This document shows positions 42,146 to 51,950 of a stretch of DNA of 64,000 nucleotides, piece by piece. Source of the stretch: DASPLX01 sp035627375. GTDB taxonomy: Bacteria > Pseudomonadota > Gammaproteobacteria > Burkholderiales > Burkholderiaceae_D. The stretch covers positions 4,287 to 68,286 of the forward strand of contig DASPLX010000067.1 in the NCBI GenBank assembly GCA_035627375.1, read 5' to 3'. Positions within the stretch are counted from its first letter, which is position 1. Each line of letters starts with the position of its first letter. A program made the translations under genes and the position numbers. The notes below the pieces were generated by a model that worked only from the letters and a program-made list of their open reading frames with translations, did no database searches and was not told where the DNA came from.

Positions 42146-43330
42146 ATGCAAAACGTTACCAGCAATGTCACGGTGCTGGGCGCCACCGGCTCCATAGGCG
42201 TCTCGACGCTCGACGTCCTGGCCAGGCACCCGGACCGCTATCGCCTCTACGCCTTGTCCGCCCACAATCGCGTCGACGAGTTGGCGGCGCAATGCGAGCG
42301 ATTTCGTCCGCGGCGCGCCGTCGTCGGCAGCGCCGAGGCCGCGCGTCGCCTGCAAGAATTGCTGCGCAGCAGGCAGATCGATACGGAGGTGGAGTACGGC
42401 GAAGCCGCGCTATGCTCCATCGCCGCCGCACCGGAGTGCGATACCGTCATGGCCGCCATCGTCGGTGCGGCCGGCCTGGCGCCGACGCTGGCCGCGGCGA
42501 AGGCCGGCAAGAAAGTGTTGTTGGCGAACAAGGAGGCCTTGGTCATGTCCGGCCGCTTGTTCATGGATGCGGTCGCGGCGAGCGGCGCCGTCCTGCTGCC
42601 GATCGACAGCGAGCACAATGCGATCTTCCAATGCCTGCCGCCTGCCTATCAGCGCGTCCCGGGCGCCCACGGCATCGCGAAAATCCTGCTGACCGCTTCC
42701 GGCGGCCCGTTCCGCACGCGCGCCGTCGAGACGCTCGACGCGGTGACGCCCGAGGAGGCCGTCGCGCATCCGAACTGGGTCATGGGCCGCAAGATATCGG
42801 TCGATTCGGCGACCATGATGAACAAGGGCCTCGAAGTCATCGAGGCGCATTGGCTGTTCGGCGCGGCGGCATCGCAAATCGAGGTCGTCATCCATCCGCA
42901 AAGCGTGATCCACTCGATGGTGGCCTACGTCGACGGTTCGGTGCTGGCCCAGCTCGGCAATCCGGACATGCGCACGCCGATCGCGCATGCCTTGGCCTAT
43001 CCGGATCGGATCGCCTCCGGCGTCGAGCCGGTCGATCTCGTGAAGATCGCCCAGTTGGCGTTCGAGCGGCCCGATTTCCAGCGTTTTCCCTGCCTGAAAC
43101 TGGCCTACGACGCGTTGGAGGCGGGCGGCACGGCGCCGGCGGCATTGAACGCGGCCAATGAAATCGCGGTCCAAGCGTTTCTCGACGGCCGCATCGGCTT
43201 TCGGCAAATCGACCGCATCATCGCGCGCGTGATGGACCGCCTGCCGCATGTCGAAGTCAACGACATCGGCGCCTTGATGGAACGGGACCGCGCGGCGCGC
43301 GAACTTGCCCATCTCTTCATCGAGCAATGA
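42146..43330 (+). CDS. dxr: 1-deoxy-D-xylulose 5-phosphate reductoisomerase
   Basis: The 394-residue enzyme catalyses the first committed step of the methylerythritol phosphate isoprenoid pathway. The NADPH loop GATGSIG is at 12-18, the metal-binding LPIDSEHNAIFQ segment follows, and the catalytic-loop region with HPNWVMGRKISVDSATMMNKGLE is intact. Linked to uppS, it supplies isoprenoid precursor. Its stop overlaps rseP (ATGA). Confidence 0.97.
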   Translation: MQNVTSNVTVLGATGSIGVSTLDVLARHPDRYRLYALSAHNRVDELAAQCERFRPRRAVVGSAEAARRLQELLRSRQIDTEVEYGEAALCSIAAAPECDTVMAAIVGAAGLAPTLAAAKAGKKVLLANKEALVMSGRLFMDAVAASGAVLLPIDSEHNAIFQCLPPAYQRVPGAHGIAKILLTASGGPFRTRAVETLDAVTPEEAVAHPNWVMGRKISVDSATMMNKGLEVIEAHWLFGAAASQIEVVIHPQSVIHSMVAYVDGSVLAQLGNPDMRTPIAHALAYPDRIASGVEPVDLVKIAQLAFERPDFQRFPCLKLAYDALEAGGTAPAALNAANEIAVQAFLDGRIGFRQIDRIIARVMDRLPHVEVNDIGALMERDRAARELAHLFIEQ

Positions 43331-44694
43331 ATCTCCTGCATACCATCGCCGCTTTCATCGTCGTGCTCGGCACGCTGGTGATCGTGCATGAACTTGGACA
43401 CTACCTGGTGGCGCGCTGGTGCGGCGTCAAGGTGCTGCGTTTTTCGGTCGGGATGGGCAAGATCGTCTGGTCGCGCCGGTTCGGACGCGACCAGACGGAA
43501 TGGGCGATTTCCGTATTGCCGCTCGGCGGCTACGTGAAGATGCTCGACGCCCGCGAACAGGACCTGCACGATTTGCCGCCCGAGGACTTGCGGCGCGAAT
43601 TCACGCGGCAGTCGGTCTGGAAGCGCATCGCCATCGTGGCCGCGGGGCCGGCCGCCAATTTCCTGCTGGCGATCGCAGTGTTCGCCGGGCTGTATATGCA
43701 CGGCATTCCCGAACCTGCACCGAAGCTGCGCGCCGTGCCTGAACAGACCGCGGCCTACGAGGCCGGGCTGCGCGGCGGCGAGTTGATCACGGCCGTGAAC
43801 GGCGAACCGGTCCGGATCTGGTCCGATCTGCGCTGGAACCTGCTGCAGGCCGCCATCGATGCGCGCACGGTGCGGCTGGATACCGAGCGCGCCAACCCCG
43901 CGCAAGCGGGCGGCAAGCTGGTCGACACCGTGACGCTGAAGCTCGATGGCTTGTCCGCGCGCGATCTCGAGGGCGATTTTCTTTCCAAGCTCGGCATCGA
44001 TCTCGCGCGCCCGAAAGCGGTGCTCGGGCGCGTCCTGGCGGATGGAGCCGGCGATCGCGCCGGATTGCGGGAGGGCGACCGGGTGCTCGCGATCGACGGC
44101 CGCGCGATCGACGACGGGCTCGCTCTCGTCGAAGCCGTGCGCAAGTCTCCCGGCAGGACCCTCGATCTGACCATCTTGCGCGGCGGCGACGAGATTCGCC
44201 TGGCGGTCACGCCGGAGCCGAAAAAGCAGGGCGAGCAAACGTTCGGCCGCATCCAGGTCGAAATACCGCTCGCCCCGGAAATGGTCGTCGCCAGCGAGCC
44301 GCCGGTAACCGCGTTCGCGAAAGGCGCCGCGCGCACCTGGGATACATCGGTCCTGACGGTGAAGATGCTTGGCAAAATGCTAATCGGTCAAGTCTCCTGG
44401 AAAAACATCACGGGACCGATCACGATCGCCGATTACGCGGGGCAGACCGCGCGCATCGGCATGATCAGTTTTTTGAGCTTCATCGCCTTCATCAGCATCA
44501 GTCTTGGCGTGATGAATCTGCTTCCCATTCCGGTGCTGGATGGGGGGCTTTTGTTGTATTATTCGCTGGAAGTTTTGACAGGGCGCCCAGTCTCCGAACG
44601 CTTCGGCGAGCTTGCGCAGCGCGCAGGCCTGGGCATCCTGGTGACTCTGATGGTCGTTGCTGTCTTCAATGACATCGTCCGGCTCATGTCATAG
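43327..44694 (+). CDS. rseP: Site-2 protease RseP
   Basis: The 455-residue inner membrane zinc protease has HELGH in the first helix (His21, Glu22, His25), two PDZ-like domains in the periplasmic loop, and the third-ligand motif NLLPIPVLDGG near the C-terminus. In E. coli it cleaves RseA to release sigma E and clears signal peptide remnants. It lies directly before bamA, whose expression belongs to the same envelope response. Confidence 0.96.
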   Translation: MNLLHTIAAFIVVLGTLVIVHELGHYLVARWCGVKVLRFSVGMGKIVWSRRFGRDQTEWAISVLPLGGYVKMLDAREQDLHDLPPEDLRREFTRQSVWKRIAIVAAGPAANFLLAIAVFAGLYMHGIPEPAPKLRAVPEQTAAYEAGLRGGELITAVNGEPVRIWSDLRWNLLQAAIDARTVRLDTERANPAQAGGKLVDTVTLKLDGLSARDLEGDFLSKLGIDLARPKAVLGRVLADGAGDRAGLREGDRVLAIDGRAIDDGLALVEAVRKSPGRTLDLTILRGGDEIRLAVTPEPKKQGEQTFGRIQVEIPLAPEMVVASEPPVTAFAKGAARTWDTSVLTVKMLGKMLIGQVSWKNITGPITIADYAGQTARIGMISFLSFIAFISISLGVMNLLPIPVLDGGLLLYYSLEVLTGRPVSERFGELAQRAGLGILVTLMVVAVFNDIVRLMS

Positions 44695-44765
44695 GCACGC
44701 CTCCAACGCCGGCCTTGGCTTGCAAAACTACCGCCTCACAAGAATTATTTAATTAACGACAGCCA

Positions 44766-47114
44766 ATGAAATTACATTCCGCGCGCTTCCTGCGTTCCTA
44801 CGCGCCGCTCTTTCCCCGACGTCTCATCGCTGTTGCCGCATTTGCCCTGTGTTCCGGCCATGCGCTGGCTGTCGAGCCGTTCACGATCAAGGATATCCGC
44901 GTCGAAGGTCTGCAGCGCACGGAAGCCGGCACCATCTTCAGCTATCTGCCGGTCCGCGTCGGCGATACCTATACCGACGACAAGGGCGTATCGGCCATCA
45001 AGGCGCTGTACGCGACGGGCTTCTTCAAGGATGTGCGGATCGAAGTGGAAGGGAACGTGCTGGTCGTGCTGGTCGACGAGCGGCCCGCGATCGCGAGCGT
45101 CGATTTCACCGGCACCAAGGAGTTCGACAAGGACCAGTTGACCAAGGCGCTGAAGGAGATCGGCCTCGGCGAGGCGCGCATCTTCGATCGCGCGATGCTG
45201 GATCGCGCCGAGCAGGAGATGAAGCGGCAATACCTGTCGCGCGGCCTGTACGGCGTGCAGGTGACGACGACGATCACGCCGATCGAGCGCAATCGCGTCA
45301 ACATCACGTTCAACGTCGACGAGGGCGAAGCGGCGCGCATCCGCCAGATCAACATCGTCGGCAACAAGGCGTTCTCCGACAGCGAATTGCGCGAGCTGAT
45401 GGACTTGCGCACGCCGGGCTGGTTCACGTGGTACACCAAGGCGGATCAATATTCCAAGCAGAAGCTGACCGGCGACATCGAAGCGCTGCGTTCCCATTAC
45501 CTGAATCGCGGCTATATCGAAATGCAGGTCGAATCGACGCAGGTGTCGATCACGCCGGACAAGAAAGATATCTACATCACGATCAATATCAGCGAAGGCG
45601 AAAAGTACAACGTCTCCGACATCAAGCTCGAGGGCGACATGTTCGGCCGCGAGGAGGAGCTGAGGTCGCTGGTGCTGCTGCGGCCGGGCAAGGTGTACTC
45701 CGGCGATCTGCTGGCGGAAAGCGTCAAGCGCATTTCCGAGCGCCTCGGCAACTTCGGCTATGCATTCGCCAACGTCAATGCCAATCCGCTGATCGACCGC
45801 GAGAAAAAGGAAGTCGCTTTCACCATCCTGGTCGATCCGGGCAAGCGCGTCTACGTGCGCCGCATTTCCATCGGCGGCAATACCCGCACGCGCGACGAGG
45901 TGGTGCGGCGCGAATTCCGCCAGTTCGAGAATTCCTGGTACGACGGCGAGAAGATCAAGCTGTCGCGCGATCGCGTCGATCGCCTCGGTTATTTCAAGGA
46001 AGTGACGATCGAGACGCCCGAAGTGCCCGGCAGCGTCGATCAGGTCGACGTCAACATGGCGGTGACCGAAAAACCGACCGGCAACATTCTCGTGGGCGCG
46101 GGCTATTCGAGCAGCGAGAAGCTGACGGTCACCGGTTCGATCCAGCAGGCTAACGCGTTCGGCAGCGGCAATACGCTCGGTATCGAAATCAACACGAGCA
46201 AGCTGAACCGCACGATCGCGTTGTCGCAATACAATCCGTATTTCACGGACGACGGCGTCAGCCGCGGCCTGGAAGTGTATTACCGCACCTCGCGTCCACC
46301 GCTGATCAATACCGGCGACTACAAGATCACCAGCGGCGGCGGCAACATCCGCTTCGGCGTGCCGTTCTCCGAACTCGACACCGTGATCTTCGGCATCGGC
46401 GCCGAAATGACCAAGGTGCTCACCTACAAGGGCGATCCGGGGTTCAACGACAGTCCGCAGGTCTATCTGAACTACGTGGCGAACTTCGGCAACGGCAAGA
46501 CCGCCACGACCACGAGTTTCCCGCTGACGATCGCCTGGCAGCGCGACAGCCGCGACAGCGCCATGACCCCGACCATCGGCCGCTATCAGCGCGCCAATCT
46601 CGAGGTGGCGCCGGTCGGTGACCTGCGTTACTACCGCGCCATCTACAATGCGCAGATGTACCGGCCGCTGGCCAGCTGGGTGACGCTGGCCCTGAACGGA
46701 GAGTTCGACTACGGTCGCGGCTTGGGCGGCAAGCCGTACCCGGTGTTCAAGAACTTCTACGCGGGAGGCATGGGTTCGGTGCGCGGCTACGAGAGCTCCT
46801 CGCTCGGCCCGCGCACCAGCTACGACGATCCCGCCGGCGGCTCGACGCGCATCATCATGAACGCCGAACTGCAATTCCCGTTCCCGGGCTCCGGCAAGGA
46901 TCGCAGCCTGCGTTGGTATACCTTCATCGACGGCGGCAACGTCTATGCGGAGCGCGAAAAGATCCAGTTGAACCAATTGCGTTTCGGCGCGGGTCTCGGC
47001 ATCACCTGGCTGGCGCCGATCGGTCCGATGAAGCTCTCCTACGGCAAGGCCCTGAACGCCAAACCGGGCGATCGGACGGAGGGCTTCCAGTTCCAGATGG
47101 GCACCGGCTTCTAG
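44766..47114 (+). CDS. bamA: Outer membrane protein assembly factor BamA
   Basis: The 782-residue protein has a signal peptide (to about residue 36), five POTRA repeats, and a C-terminal 16-strand beta-barrel with the conserved GGMGSVRGYESSSLGPR (VRGY/F lid motif) and a terminal Phe (FQMGTGF). It inserts beta-barrel proteins in the outer membrane. It is followed by skp and lpxD as in most proteobacteria. The leader of 71 bases is AT-rich. Confidence 0.97.
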   Translation: MKLHSARFLRSYAPLFPRRLIAVAAFALCSGHALAVEPFTIKDIRVEGLQRTEAGTIFSYLPVRVGDTYTDDKGVSAIKALYATGFFKDVRIEVEGNVLVVLVDERPAIASVDFTGTKEFDKDQLTKALKEIGLGEARIFDRAMLDRAEQEMKRQYLSRGLYGVQVTTTITPIERNRVNITFNVDEGEAARIRQINIVGNKAFSDSELRELMDLRTPGWFTWYTKADQYSKQKLTGDIEALRSHYLNRGYIEMQVESTQVSITPDKKDIYITINISEGEKYNVSDIKLEGDMFGREEELRSLVLLRPGKVYSGDLLAESVKRISERLGNFGYAFANVNANPLIDREKKEVAFTILVDPGKRVYVRRISIGGNTRTRDEVVRREFRQFENSWYDGEKIKLSRDRVDRLGYFKEVTIETPEVPGSVDQVDVNMAVTEKPTGNILVGAGYSSSEKLTVTGSIQQANAFGSGNTLGIEINTSKLNRTIALSQYNPYFTDDGVSRGLEVYYRTSRPPLINTGDYKITSGGGNIRFGVPFSELDTVIFGIGAEMTKVLTYKGDPGFNDSPQVYLNYVANFGNGKTATTTSFPLTIAWQRDSRDSAMTPTIGRYQRANLEVAPVGDLRYYRAIYNAQMYRPLASWVTLALNGEFDYGRGLGGKPYPVFKNFYAGGMGSVRGYESSSLGPRTSYDDPAGGSTRIIMNAELQFPFPGSGKDRSLRWYTFIDGGNVYAEREKIQLNQLRFGAGLGITWLAPIGPMKLSYGKALNAKPGDRTEGFQFQMGTGF

Positions 47115-47185
47115 TACCGGCTTCCGACGCGCGCTATGGCATAATGCCGCGTCGATGGCCGTAAATTGAATCACGGAGAATCACC

Positions 47186-47704
47186 TTGAAATCCTTTACC
47201 AAGTCACAGATGCTTTTCAAAGGCGCCTTGCTCTGCGTGTTTTCCTTCCTGCTGACCGGCGCCGTGGCGGCGCAGGAATCCAGGGTCGCTTTCGTCAGCG
47301 CGGAACGTGTTCTTCGCGAGGCTGCTCCGGCCAAGGCGGCGACCCTCAAGATCGAACAGGAATTCTCGAAGCGGGACAAGGACTTGCAGGAGATGGCGGC
47401 CCGCCTGAAGACGATGTCGGACAAGCTCGACAAGGACGCCGCCGTGCTGTCCGATTCCGACCGCACCAAGCGCCAACGCGAGCTCGCGGATCTCGACAAG
47501 GATTTCCAGCGCAAGCAGCGCGAATTCCGCGAAGACCTGAACCAGCGCCGCAACGAAGAATTGGCGATCGTGCTGGAGCGTGTGACCAAGGTCATCAAGC
47601 AGATCGCCGAGCAGGAAAAATACGACATGGTGTTCCAGGAGGCCGCCTACTTCAGCCCGCGCGTGGACATCACCGACAAGGTTCTGAAGGCGCTGAGCAA
47701 GTAA
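47186..47704 (+). CDS. skp: Periplasmic chaperone Skp/OmpH
   Basis: The 172-residue protein has a signal peptide cleaved near VAAQ (about residue 28) and a long, charged helical hairpin (KRDKDLQEMAARLKTMSDKLDK onwards), the tentacle of the Skp trimer that holds unfolded outer membrane proteins. The start is a TTG at 47186, supported by ACGGAGAA upstream and by the signal peptide beginning at once; no in-frame ATG precedes the signal core. Situated between bamA and lpxD. Confidence 0.93.
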   Translation: MKSFTKSQMLFKGALLCVFSFLLTGAVAAQESRVAFVSAERVLREAAPAKAATLKIEQEFSKRDKDLQEMAARLKTMSDKLDKDAAVLSDSDRTKRQRELADLDKDFQRKQREFREDLNQRRNEELAIVLERVTKVIKQIAEQEKYDMVFQEAAYFSPRVDITDKVLKALSK

Positions 47705-47711
47705 TCCGCCA

Positions 47712-47736
47712 CGGACGGCGGCGGTTCCGCCGTCCG
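47712..47736 (+). terminator. Hairpin after skp
   Basis: CGGACGGCGG and CCGCCGTCCG form a perfect 10-bp stem with a 5-base loop just after the skp stop. There is no T-run, so it may act as a partial or Rho-assisted stop or as a 3' stabiliser before lpxD. Confidence 0.5.
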
Positions 47737-47814
47737 CACCCATTCCAACCCGGCGCCGGGCAAGCCGATATTCCGGCACATGATCCGGCTCCCCAAGATC
47801 CGAAGAAGGCCGCC

Positions 47815-48888
47815 ATGAGCACTCGGCTGGAACAATTGGTCGAACGCCTGGGCGGCCAGTTGATAGGCGACGGGAAGATCGAAATTTCCGGCATCGCGCC
47901 TCTCGACGACGCCGGCGCGTCGCACATCACTTTTCTTTCCAATCCCAAGCTGCGCGCGCGCGCGGCGCAAACCAAGGCCGCCGCGCTGATTCTATCGCCC
48001 GCCGACGATGCCGTCGTCGCCGCCCAGTACAAGGGTGCGCGCATCGTCACGGTCAACCCGTATGCATACTTCGCGCGGGCCGCGCAATTCTTCGCAGCCC
48101 TGAATGCGGTCGTGCCGCCGCCCGGCGTCCATCCGACGGCGTGCGTCGATCCCTCCGCGCGGATCGATCCCGGCGCGCATATCGGGCCGCATGTCGTCAT
48201 CGAATCCGGCGCGGTCGTCGGCGAGGGGTGTGTCATCGACGCCGGTTGTTTCGTCGGGCGCAATGCCCATATCGGTGCGCGGACGCACCTCTTCGCGCGC
48301 GTCACGTTTCACGCGGATTGCCGCATCGGGGAGCGCGGCATCGTCCATTCCGGCGCGGTCATCGGCGCCGACGGTTTCGGCTTCGCCAATGAAGGCGGCG
48401 CCTGGATCAAGATTCCGCAAACCGGCGGCGTCGTCATCGGTGACGATGTCGAGATCGGCGCCAACACCACGATCGATCGCGGCGCGCTGGCCGACACCGT
48501 GATCGAGGATGGCGTCAAGCTCGACAACCAGATACAGATCGGGCACAACTGCCATATCGGCGCGCATACCGCGATGGCCGGTTGCGTCGGCGTGGCGGGC
48601 AGCGCGAAGATCGGCAAATACTGCACCTTCGGCGGCGCGGCCATGGTTCTCGGGCATCTGACCATCGCCGACCGCGTCCATATCTCGTCGGGCAGCCTGG
48701 TGTCGCGCTCGATCATGGAGCCCGGTCAGTACACCGGCATTTATCCGCTCTCGAAGAATGCCGACTGGGAGAAATCGGCCGTCATCGTGCGCAATTTGGC
48801 AACGATGCGTGAGAAAATCCGCGAGCTGGAAAAAACCGTCAAATCGCTCAGCCAATCTCAAGATCAGAATCAAAATGAAAATGGATAA
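47815..48888 (+). CDS. lpxD: UDP-3-O-(3-hydroxyacyl)glucosamine N-acyltransferase
   Basis: The 357-residue trimeric enzyme adds the N-linked acyl chain in lipid A synthesis. It has an N-terminal uridine-binding domain (GIAPLDDAGASHITFLSNPK), a left-handed beta-helix of hexapeptide repeats from about residue 105, the QIGHNCHIGAHTAMAGCVG segment, and a C-terminal helix. fabZ starts inside its last codons. Confidence 0.96.
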   Translation: MSTRLEQLVERLGGQLIGDGKIEISGIAPLDDAGASHITFLSNPKLRARAAQTKAAALILSPADDAVVAAQYKGARIVTVNPYAYFARAAQFFAALNAVVPPPGVHPTACVDPSARIDPGAHIGPHVVIESGAVVGEGCVIDAGCFVGRNAHIGARTHLFARVTFHADCRIGERGIVHSGAVIGADGFGFANEGGAWIKIPQTGGVVIGDDVEIGANTTIDRGALADTVIEDGVKLDNQIQIGHNCHIGAHTAMAGCVGVAGSAKIGKYCTFGGAAMVLGHLTIADRVHISSGSLVSRSIMEPGQYTGIYPLSKNADWEKSAVIVRNLATMREKIRELEKTVKSLSQSQDQNQNENG

Positions 48889-49363
48889 CATCGAACTGAA
48901 GACTCTCGACATCAACCAGATCAAGCAGTATCTGCCGCATCGCTATCCGCTGCTGCTGGTCGATCGCGTGCTCGAATGGGAGTCGGGCAAGTCGATCACC
49001 GCGATCAAGAACGTGACCGCCAACGAGGAATTCTTCAACGGCCACTTTCCGCACAAGCCGGTCATGCCGGGCGTGCTGATGATCGAGGCGCTGGCGCAGA
49101 CCGCCGCGTTGCTGTCGTTCCTGACCATGGGGAAAAAGCCGGACGACAACAGCGTCGTGTATTTCGTCGGCATCGACGGCGCGCGCTTCAAGCGTCCGGT
49201 CGAGCCGGGCGATCAGTTGAAGATGCAGGTCGAGATCCTGCGCACGGCGCGCGGCATCTGGAAATACAAGGCGCAAGCCACGGTCGACGGGCAGCTCGCC
49301 GTCGAGGCTGAGTTGATGTGCACGATGCGCAGCGCGAGCGACGCCAGCCAGCCTGCGGGGTAA
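48875..49363 (+). CDS. fabZ: 3-hydroxyacyl-[ACP] dehydratase FabZ
   Basis: The 162-residue hot-dog-fold dehydratase of fatty acid elongation has FNGHFPHKPVMPGVLMIEAL with active-site His57 and Glu71, fourteen residues apart as in the family. The ATG at 48875 overlaps the end of lpxD; the ATG at 48881 is equally possible. It balances phospholipid and lipid A synthesis with LpxA and LpxD, beside which it always sits. Confidence 0.95.
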   Translation: MKMDNIELKTLDINQIKQYLPHRYPLLLVDRVLEWESGKSITAIKNVTANEEFFNGHFPHKPVMPGVLMIEALAQTAALLSFLTMGKKPDDNSVVYFVGIDGARFKRPVEPGDQLKMQVEILRTARGIWKYKAQATVDGQLAVEAELMCTMRSASDASQPAG

Positions 49364-49365
49364 GA

Positions 49366-50154
49366 ATGACCACTATCCATCCCACCGCGCTCGTCGATCC
49401 GAAGGCCGAGCTCGACGATTCCGTCGAGGTCGGCGCGTATTCGATCGTCGGTCCGAACGTCAAGATCGGCGCGCGCACCAAGATCGGCCCCCATGTCGTG
49501 ATCGACGGCCATACGACGATCGGCTGCGACAATACGTTCTTCCCGTTTTCCTCGATCGGCGGGGCGCCGCAGGACAAGAAATACGCGGGCGAAGAGACGC
49601 GGCTGGAAATCGGCGACCGCAACCTGATTCGCGAATTCTGCACCTTCAATCTCGGCACGGCGCAGGACAACGGCGTCACCAAGCTCGGCAACGACAACTG
49701 GATACTGGCTTACGTGCACCTGGCGCACGACTGCGTGGTCGGCAATCATACGATCTTCTCGAACAACGCCAGTCTCGCGGGCCATGTCCATGTCGGCGAC
49801 TGGGTCATCATGAGCGGATTTTCCGCGGTCCATCAGTTCTGCAAGATCGGCGATCATGCCTTCGTCGGCATGAATACCAGCCTGACGCAGGACGTGCCGC
49901 CGTTCGTGCTGCTGTCCGGGAATCCGGCGCAACCCCATGGAATCAATATCGAAGGCTTGAAACGCCGCGGCTTCACGCGCGAGCAGATCGGCGATCTGCG
50001 CAAGGCGTACAAGCTGATCTACAAGTCGGGCCTGACGATCGACGAGGCGAAAGCGGCGTTGGCGGAAGAAGAAAACGCGAAGCCGAATTCGGCGGTTCAT
50101 CTGCGCGCCATGCGCGAGTTTCTCGAGAAAGCTACGCGTGGCATCGTTCGCTGA
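49366..50154 (+). CDS. lpxA: UDP-N-acetylglucosamine acyltransferase
   Basis: The 262-residue enzyme performs the first step of lipid A synthesis. It is a left-handed beta-helix of hexapeptide repeats with the catalytic histidine region VHLAHDCVVGNHT, the SSIGGAPQDKKY acyl/UDP site and a C-terminal helical domain. The ATG at 49366 comes two bases after the fabZ stop with GGGGTAAG upstream. It overlaps the lpxB start by 17 bases. Confidence 0.96.
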   Translation: MTTIHPTALVDPKAELDDSVEVGAYSIVGPNVKIGARTKIGPHVVIDGHTTIGCDNTFFPFSSIGGAPQDKKYAGEETRLEIGDRNLIREFCTFNLGTAQDNGVTKLGNDNWILAYVHLAHDCVVGNHTIFSNNASLAGHVHVGDWVIMSGFSAVHQFCKIGDHAFVGMNTSLTQDVPPFVLLSGNPAQPHGINIEGLKRRGFTREQIGDLRKAYKLIYKSGLTIDEAKAALAEEENAKPNSAVHLRAMREFLEKATRGIVR

Positions 50155-51301
50155 TCTGAAAATCGCGATGGTTGCCGGCGAGACCTCCGGCGATCTGTTG
50201 GCGGGCCGGCTGCTGTCCGGTTTGCGGCCGCGGGTGCCCGAGGCCCTGATCCACGGCATCGGCGGACCGAACATGGCGGCGCACGGCTTCGTCGCCGACT
50301 GGCCGATGGAAAAGCTCGCCGTGCGCGGGCTGTTCGAGGTGCTCGCCCATTACCGCGAAATCAAGGGTATCCAGAATGCGTTGCGCGACCGGCTGCTGGC
50401 CGAAAGGCCGGCGGCGTTCATCGGCGTCGACGCGCCCGATTTCAACCTCGGCCTCGAGATGCAGCTCAAGCGCGCCGGCATTCCGACCATGCATTTCATC
50501 GGCCCCTCGATCTGGGCCTGGCGCGGCGGACGCATCAAGAAGATCGCCAAGGCCGTCGATCACATGCTGGTCGTATTCCCGTTCGAGGAAGAAATCTATC
50601 GCAAGGCCGGCATCCCCGCGACCTACGTCGGCCATCCGCTGGCGGAGGTGATCCCGATGGCGGCCGACATGGGGGACGCGCGGCGCGGACTCGGCCTGCC
50701 TGCGGAAGGCAAGGTCGTGGCGATCCTGCCCGGCAGCCGGATGTCGGAACTCAAGTACAACACGGCAGCCTTCGTCGGCGCCGTGAAGATACTCGCGCAG
50801 CGCGATTCCGCCATTCGTTTCATCGCTCCGATGGCCGGCGAGCGCCAGACACGATATTTCCGTCAATTGATCGAGCAGGCCGGATTGCAGGATGCGCCGC
50901 TCCAGGTCGTCGACGGCAACTCGCACGCGGCGATGGCGGCGGCGGATGCCGTCCTGGTTGCCTCCGGCACGGCGACGCTCGAGGTTGCGTTGTACAAGAA
51001 ACCGATGGTGATCGCCTACAAGATGATGCGCGCGTCCTGGGAAATCCTGCGCCACATGGGCTATCAGCCCTGGGTCGGCCTGCCGAACATCCTGGCGCGC
51101 GAATTCGTCGTGCCGGAATTGCTGCAGGACGCCGCGACGCCGCAGGCGCTGGCCGATGCGCTGTGGGCGCAATTGAACGACGACCGGTTGCGCGCCGCGC
51201 TTGGTCTGCGCTTCACCGAAATGCACCATGCCTTGCTGCGCAATACCGCCGAATTGAGCGCGGGCGCCGTGATGGACGTGATCGCGCGGCGCTCGTCGTA
51301 G
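50138..51301 (+). CDS. lpxB: Lipid-A-disaccharide synthase
   Basis: The 387-residue GT19 glycosyltransferase joins UDP-diacylglucosamine and lipid X. It has the start KIAMVAGETSGDLLAG, the IDAPDFN-like region (GVDAPDFNLGLE), YVGHPL and VASGTATLEVAL near the C-terminus. The start is a GTG at 50138 inside the end of lpxA, giving the normal family N-terminus. Confidence 0.95.
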   Translation: MASFADLKIAMVAGETSGDLLAGRLLSGLRPRVPEALIHGIGGPNMAAHGFVADWPMEKLAVRGLFEVLAHYREIKGIQNALRDRLLAERPAAFIGVDAPDFNLGLEMQLKRAGIPTMHFIGPSIWAWRGGRIKKIAKAVDHMLVVFPFEEEIYRKAGIPATYVGHPLAEVIPMAADMGDARRGLGLPAEGKVVAILPGSRMSELKYNTAAFVGAVKILAQRDSAIRFIAPMAGERQTRYFRQLIEQAGLQDAPLQVVDGNSHAAMAAADAVLVASGTATLEVALYKKPMVIAYKMMRASWEILRHMGYQPWVGLPNILAREFVVPELLQDAATPQALADALWAQLNDDRLRAALGLRFTEMHHALLRNTAELSAGAVMDVIARRSS

Positions 51302-51311
51302 GGGAGCGCGG

Positions 51312-51926
51312 GTGGCGAAAAGGCAGGAAACCAATCTGTCGCTCTTCGATCATGAAGAGCAGGTGATCTGCGGCGTCGACGAAGCCGGGCGCGGCCCCTT
51401 GGCCGGACCGGTGTTCGCCGCCGCCGTCATACTCGATCCGGACAAGCCGATCGCCGGCCTGCGCGACTCGAAGAAACTGAGCGAGGCGCAGCGCGACGCG
51501 CTGGCCGCGGAAATCAAGGAAAACGCGCTGGCCTGGTCGATCGCCCAATGTTCGGAACAGGAGATCGATGCGCTCAATATCCTGCAGGCGACCATGCTGG
51601 CCATGCGCCGCGCGATCGAAGGATTGCGGGTGACGCCGACGTTGGCATTGATCGACGGCAATCGCTGCCCCGTGGTCGGCGTACTGACCGAGGCGATCGT
51701 CAAGGGCGACGACAAGGTGCCCGCCATCTCGGCGGCCTCGATCCTCGCCAAGACGGCGCGCGACGCCGCGCTCATGCAGTTGCATGCGCAGTATCCCGAA
51801 TATGCCTTCGATCAGCACAAGGGATATCCGACGGCGCTGCACCTGGAGCGTTTGCGGATGCACGGCGCCTCGCCGGTGCACCGCCGCTCCTACGCGCCCG
51901 TGCGCGCCGTGCTGGGCAGCCAATAA
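51312..51926 (+). CDS. rnhB: Ribonuclease HII
   Basis: The 204-residue RNase H-fold enzyme removes RNA from RNA-DNA hybrids and single ribonucleotides from DNA. It has CGVDEAGRGPLAGPV with Asp23 and Glu24, the LIDGN acidic site and the KGYPTALHLERL segment. The start is a GTG with GGGGAG upstream. It follows lpxB as in many proteobacteria. Confidence 0.95.
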   Translation: MAKRQETNLSLFDHEEQVICGVDEAGRGPLAGPVFAAAVILDPDKPIAGLRDSKKLSEAQRDALAAEIKENALAWSIAQCSEQEIDALNILQATMLAMRRAIEGLRVTPTLALIDGNRCPVVGVLTEAIVKGDDKVPAISAASILAKTARDAALMQLHAQYPEYAFDQHKGYPTALHLERLRMHGASPVHRRSYAPVRAVLGSQ

Positions 51927-51950
51927 CCGACTTCGCCGAAGGAATATCCC